DNA of 64,000 nucleotides, from positions 27,985,847 to 28,049,846 of the forward strand of contig NC_073303.1 of NCBI RefSeq assembly GCF_027595985.1. The letters are read 5' to 3'. The translations under genes and the position numbers were made by a program. Source of the stretch: Sorex araneus (taxonomy: Eukaryota; Chordata; Mammalia; Eulipotyphla; Soricidae). The notes beneath the pieces are model-generated. The model made no database searches. It was not told where the DNA came from and was given only the letters and a program-made list of their open reading frames with translations. Positions 60,301 to 64,000 of the stretch are shown piece by piece. How positions within the stretch are numbered: position 1 is the first letter of the stretch; every line of letters begins with the position of its first letter.

Positions 60301-61290
60301 TCTCTCTTCTTGCCCACTCACCTGGGCCTATACAAACAGAAGGACCAGGTAGGACTCGTACACTGGGGCACATGACAGAATCAGACAGGGTTTGAATGCC
60401 ACAGTGACAAGACACTGAGAACAGGAGTCTCACCCATGTGCATGTGGCTGTGGCAAGCTGTGACAGGGAATAGCTGGGGTACAGTTCTAGAGAGGTCCAA
60501 CAACACCAAGCAAGGAGATATAGGTTACAGGTTTCCTCTCAGCTAGACAATTTCAGGTTGGAATGCATATACTGAAAGCAAGAATAGAGAAGTGACAAGA
60601 CCAGATCATCTTACACTGGTGGTGACCAGTATATGGTAGTCTGGGAGGAAGATGATACTAGTGATATTGTACATGGGAAAAAGACCCATATAATGCTGGT
60701 GGGTCTCTGCTTGACTTATGTGGAGCATATGGAGAGATAGCTATTTAATTCTGATCCAGCTCTGGCATGTTGGAGTGGGCTGAGAAGGCTAGAACTGATA
60801 AAGTCTGCTAAGAGCCCATGCATGGCACTACCTCAAGTTCTACCAGTCCCAGTAGGTAGCCATCAAGTCACACCTGATATCCAATTGTTCTGCACAGCAT
60901 GGGAGTTAATCCCCACAAACCAATGGAACTGTGGACTCAGGCTGGAGAGAGGGATTACTCTTTGCAGGAAGGGAAAGCCTGTCCTAGGCCTTACCCAGGA
61001 CTCTTGTGCCTTGCTTTTTCACAGAAAAGAATTTCAGGACAAGATGAGCAATGGAGTAAAGCAGATTTTATTTAGAGGTATTTTTGAGAAAGGGGAAGGA
61101 GGGAAAGAAAGGAGGAGAGAGTAATGTGCTCAAGAGAGAATGTGGGTTTCTCCAAAGGTGGAAAGAGCCCCTGCACATATACCAACATTAGATATGAAGG
61201 CTTAAAATTTCACATCTCAAGAGGGCAGATGTGGGTGACACATGGAGCTCTTCCCTATCTACCTTCCACATGCACTTGAGCATGACACAT
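60300..61290. other. Intergenic DNA, probably old LTR-type repeat
   Basis: Text near 61020-61110 ('aatttcaggacaagatgagcaatggagtaaagcag') resembles 63920-63965. No gene is supported; the frame at 60822-61124 has no family likeness to me. Confidence 0.35.
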
Positions 61291-61304
61291 AAGACACAAG
61301 TAGT

Positions 61305-61970
61305 TCTTCTCCCAGATGTGACCCCGAGCAGCCACACATGAGCGGTCCCTCCATTCCTGAACACCCATGATTCTGGAGGCCAACTAACTACTTTCAGCAC
61401 CCAGTGGCTTCTTGCACAAATGCCTCTAGACTGTGAACTAAGCTATGGCCTCATGCCACCCTGGGAGGGGAAAGATTTTTCTCTCTCGGCATTTCCTCTC
61501 CCCAGCAGCGGTGTGGTGACCGCCATCTTATAAGGCCCACTAAAAAGAGGTATGAGCTTGCAATGATGCAATTTCTGGCAGAAATTTCTCTGGACTTAAT
61601 TACTAAAATACCAGAAATCCAAAACCTGCGCAGCCTCATATGCTCTTTATTCTCAGCAATGGAAAACAAATTATCAAATGATGTCTTTTTGGCAGGTGTG
61701 ATTGTTGGGAGAAAAGTCCAAATAATAACAGTGAGTTTCCTGTTGAAATATTGAATGTAATCAAAGTAAAGAGAAAGTAAAGTGAAAATCATCAGCCACA
61801 CAGGCAGGGGTTGGGGGTGGGATGGGAGGTATACTGGGGTTCTTGGTGGTGGAACATGTGCACTGGTAAAGGGATGGGTGTTTGATCACTGTATGACTGA
61901 GACTTAAGCCTGAAATCTTTGTAACTTTTCACATGGTGATTCAATAAAAATTTTTTCAAAATTTTTAAAA
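61305..61970 (+). mobile_element. CAATAAA-tailed retroposon with intact borders
   Basis: A 666-bp insert between 14-bp duplications AAGACACAAGTAGT (61291-61304; 61971-61984). Tail 'cacatggtgattcaataaaaattttttcaaaa'. Its 5' start differs from that at 53206. Confidence 0.9.
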
Positions 61971-61984
61971 AAGACACAAGTAGT

Positions 61985-62335
61985 AGAATTTCAGGAGGAG
62001 GCTCTGCAGCTTATATGTGCTTCTTTTGTTCAAGTTGGCTATAATAGCGTTTCTCCCAAGTTGCCCCTCATGGAAATTTCTATCTAGATGAGAGTCCATT
62101 GCTAGGGTGATTGTCAAGGGGGAAGAGTTGGAATTAACTGATGGTTTTCTTTGAAATTCCTTTTCCTTACCTTTGTTCCTGCTGGGCTTCTCTGTGAAGA
62201 GGGATCCAGCCTTCTCTGGTCTGTGCTGGAGTCATGCAGAGGTCTCATTGTGCCTTAGTTGCTGTGTCACAAGATGGGTCCTGATAGCCTTAGGGCTAGT
62301 AGTTTATTCAATCACAAATCACGAAATCCTGTTGA
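61985..62335. other. Intergenic DNA, nothing recognised
   Basis: Continuation of the sequence interrupted at 61305; no gene seen. Confidence 0.3.
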
Positions 62336-62339
62336 TCGT

Positions 62340-62885
62340 CTATTTCTCGATTTCTCGAGCGGGCTCAGTAACCTCTCCATTCGTCCTATCCCTGAGATTT
62401 TAGAAGCGTCTCTCCACTTGGCCTTCCCAACGATGCCACATTGGAGGCTCTTTCAGGGTCAGGGGAATGAGATCCAGCTTTAACATAAGAATACACCATG
62501 GGAAGCTTGTGAGGCTGTCCCATGTGGGCAGGAAACTCTCAGTAGCTTGCTAGTTTCTCCCAGAGGGAGAAGTAGGTTACAAGATATCACACAGCCTCTT
62601 TGCAGCCAAGCACTTCTGGGAGCTTGCTTTTAAATCTCTGGATGTTGGCCATTGATGGGATTACACACACCTGGGTTTTTCTGCCTGTACCTTCATGCGT
62701 GAGGCTTGTCTGAACATGTGGAGAGGGGCCTTGAGCATGGCTGTGGCTAGGTTCTGGTGGTCTTTCGCCACCGGGAGCTCTGCTTGGGGCAGGGAGGGAA
62801 GCTGGAGCCCATCCCCTCTGAGGGGCCCCCCGGGGAAGACAGCCAGGCGCCCGGGGAAGAGACTCTCTGCCAGTAGTGAAAAAAG
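62340..62885 (-). mobile_element. Composite retroposon
   Basis: Complement of the 21975 family: 'ccctgagattttagaagc', 'ctctggatgttggccattgatggga', 'gagcatggctgtggctagg'. Confidence 0.75.
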
Positions 62886-63640
62886 TGAAGACTCAGTAGT
62901 TTATTATTTCCCAGAAATTCCATTGCCATGGTTATGTATGTGCCTGCCTTACTCATATATATTTGAATATATATAAAAAACATATATATATATATATATA
63001 ATCACAAACTTTAACTGCTTAAGCATCTGAATTTTGCATACAAAGCTTTATTACATTTCTCAAGAACCCACTAGTACAGGAAAAATACACTTTTTCTCTA
63101 ACCAGGGGACCATATGGAGTACTGGAGATCACACTGAGGCTGGCTACATGTAAGGTAAGAAGAGCCTTATTGACTGTACTATTTCTATGGTCCTAGGAGA
63201 GATTAAGTAAAAAACCCCACCACATTTATTTTGTTTTCCTTTTACATATATATGACTAGAGCAGTACTTCTGCAAAGCATGCTGTTCTATTCTACCTAGA
63301 TTCCTCTCTTCAGGACTATCAAGATAGTACTGAATTTGAAGAATGTATATATTACAAAAAATAATTTTATTGACTTTTCCCTGATAAATTGTTTTATATT
63401 TTCCTCAACGGGATATTTCATTATCCTTCAGTAACTCAAGTTCTAAAATTTTAAAATTCTGTATGTAAGGATGTGCTTTATAAATTAATTTTGCCATAAA
63501 ATTTCTGACCATTTCATTCTATGCAATAATTAGGTCCTTTATATCTGGGGGATATTATCTTTATTTGCTTTCATTTTCCTCTTCATTTTCTTTGTTTCTC
63601 CTTTTGGTTCTGTTTCTAGTGGCCCTGTAAAGTGGGGCAT
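62886..63640. other. AT-rich intergenic DNA
   Basis: Contains (AT)n (62980-63000) and an old SINE trace (63100-63195). No gene is seen. Confidence 0.4.
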
Positions 63641-63648
63641 GAGGCAAG

Positions 63649-63779
63649 CAGCACTGTAGCACTGTTGTCCCATTGTTCTTCGATTTGCTCTAGCGGGCAC
63701 CAGTAACGTCTCCATTGTGAGACTTGTTACTGTTTTTGGCATATCGGATACGCCACGAGTAGCTTGCCAGGCTCTGCCG
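63649..63779 (-). mobile_element. Headless type II SINE with target duplication
   Basis: Only the 3' body is present (on the - strand it starts 'cggcagagcctggcaagc'). It is flanked by 10-bp duplications ATGAGGCAAG (63639-63648; 63780-63789). Confidence 0.88.
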
Positions 63780-64000
63780 ATGAGGCAAGTAAAAGAGAAA
63801 AATGGTGCTTCTACCTCACTGCTCAACCCACCTTGGTCACCAGCTTTGGGGAAATACCTGGCCTAGATCAGGTCAGTCCATACCTCAGCGCAGGAATTCT
63901 AGTTCCATTGCCTTTCATCACAGAAAGGAATTTCAGGAGGAGGTTAAATAGAGGAGCAAAGTGATTTTTATCAAAAAAAACTTTGCTTACAGAGATGTGG

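Overview
The window is mammalian nuclear DNA from the class II / antigen-processing part of the MHC. Two complete multi-exon genes lie on the + strand: TAP2 (coding exons 2222-14593, 703 codons plus stop) and an MHC class II beta chain of the DQ type (coding exons 39261-45946, 265 codons plus stop). All inferred introns are GT-AG and every exon junction keeps frame. The very abundant tRNA-derived SINE, whose sense strand begins 'ggggctggagcgatagcac', looks to me like the dominant SINE of shrews. I therefore infer a soricid (Sorex-like) eulipotyphlan. This is recognition, not a database result.

Layout. 1-1370: old retroposons upstream of TAP2. 1440-2730: GC-rich TAP2 promoter with a CTCF-like site and an interferon-response-type element, noncoding exon 1, then first coding exon. 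2222-14900: TAP2, with intron 5 expanded by an antisense L1 and SINEs, and intron 10 carrying a minisatellite. 14900-39060: a 24-kb gene-free stretch of SINEs, retroposons, LTR sequence, a ~0.8-kb CTTT tract and a 381-bp tandem duplication; no DOB exon was recognised here. 39050-46255: the DQB gene with an X/Y-box promoter, a GC-rich island over the peptide-binding exon and a 24-bp cytoplasmic exon. 46300-64000: no gene; L1 pieces, retroposons, SINEs, a solo LTR and some strong DNA palindromes.

Functionally the genes serve the two arms of antigen presentation. TAP2 pairs with TAP1 to pump cytosolic peptides into the ER for class I molecules. DQB pairs with a DQ alpha chain (not in this window) to show endosomal peptides to CD4 T cells. 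In human, DOB lies between TAP2 and the DQ genes on the same strand. Here DQB follows TAP2 directly, which is the most notable feature of the layout.

The rest is mobile DNA of a few families: (i) the tRNA SINE (type I), (ii) a chimeric SINE (type II) with the same head and a different body, (iii) a ~0.5-0.65-kb composite retroposon sharing that body, (iv) a retroposon of up to ~1.2 kb ending in CAATAAA-poly(A), and (v) L1. Many copies have clean target-site duplications.
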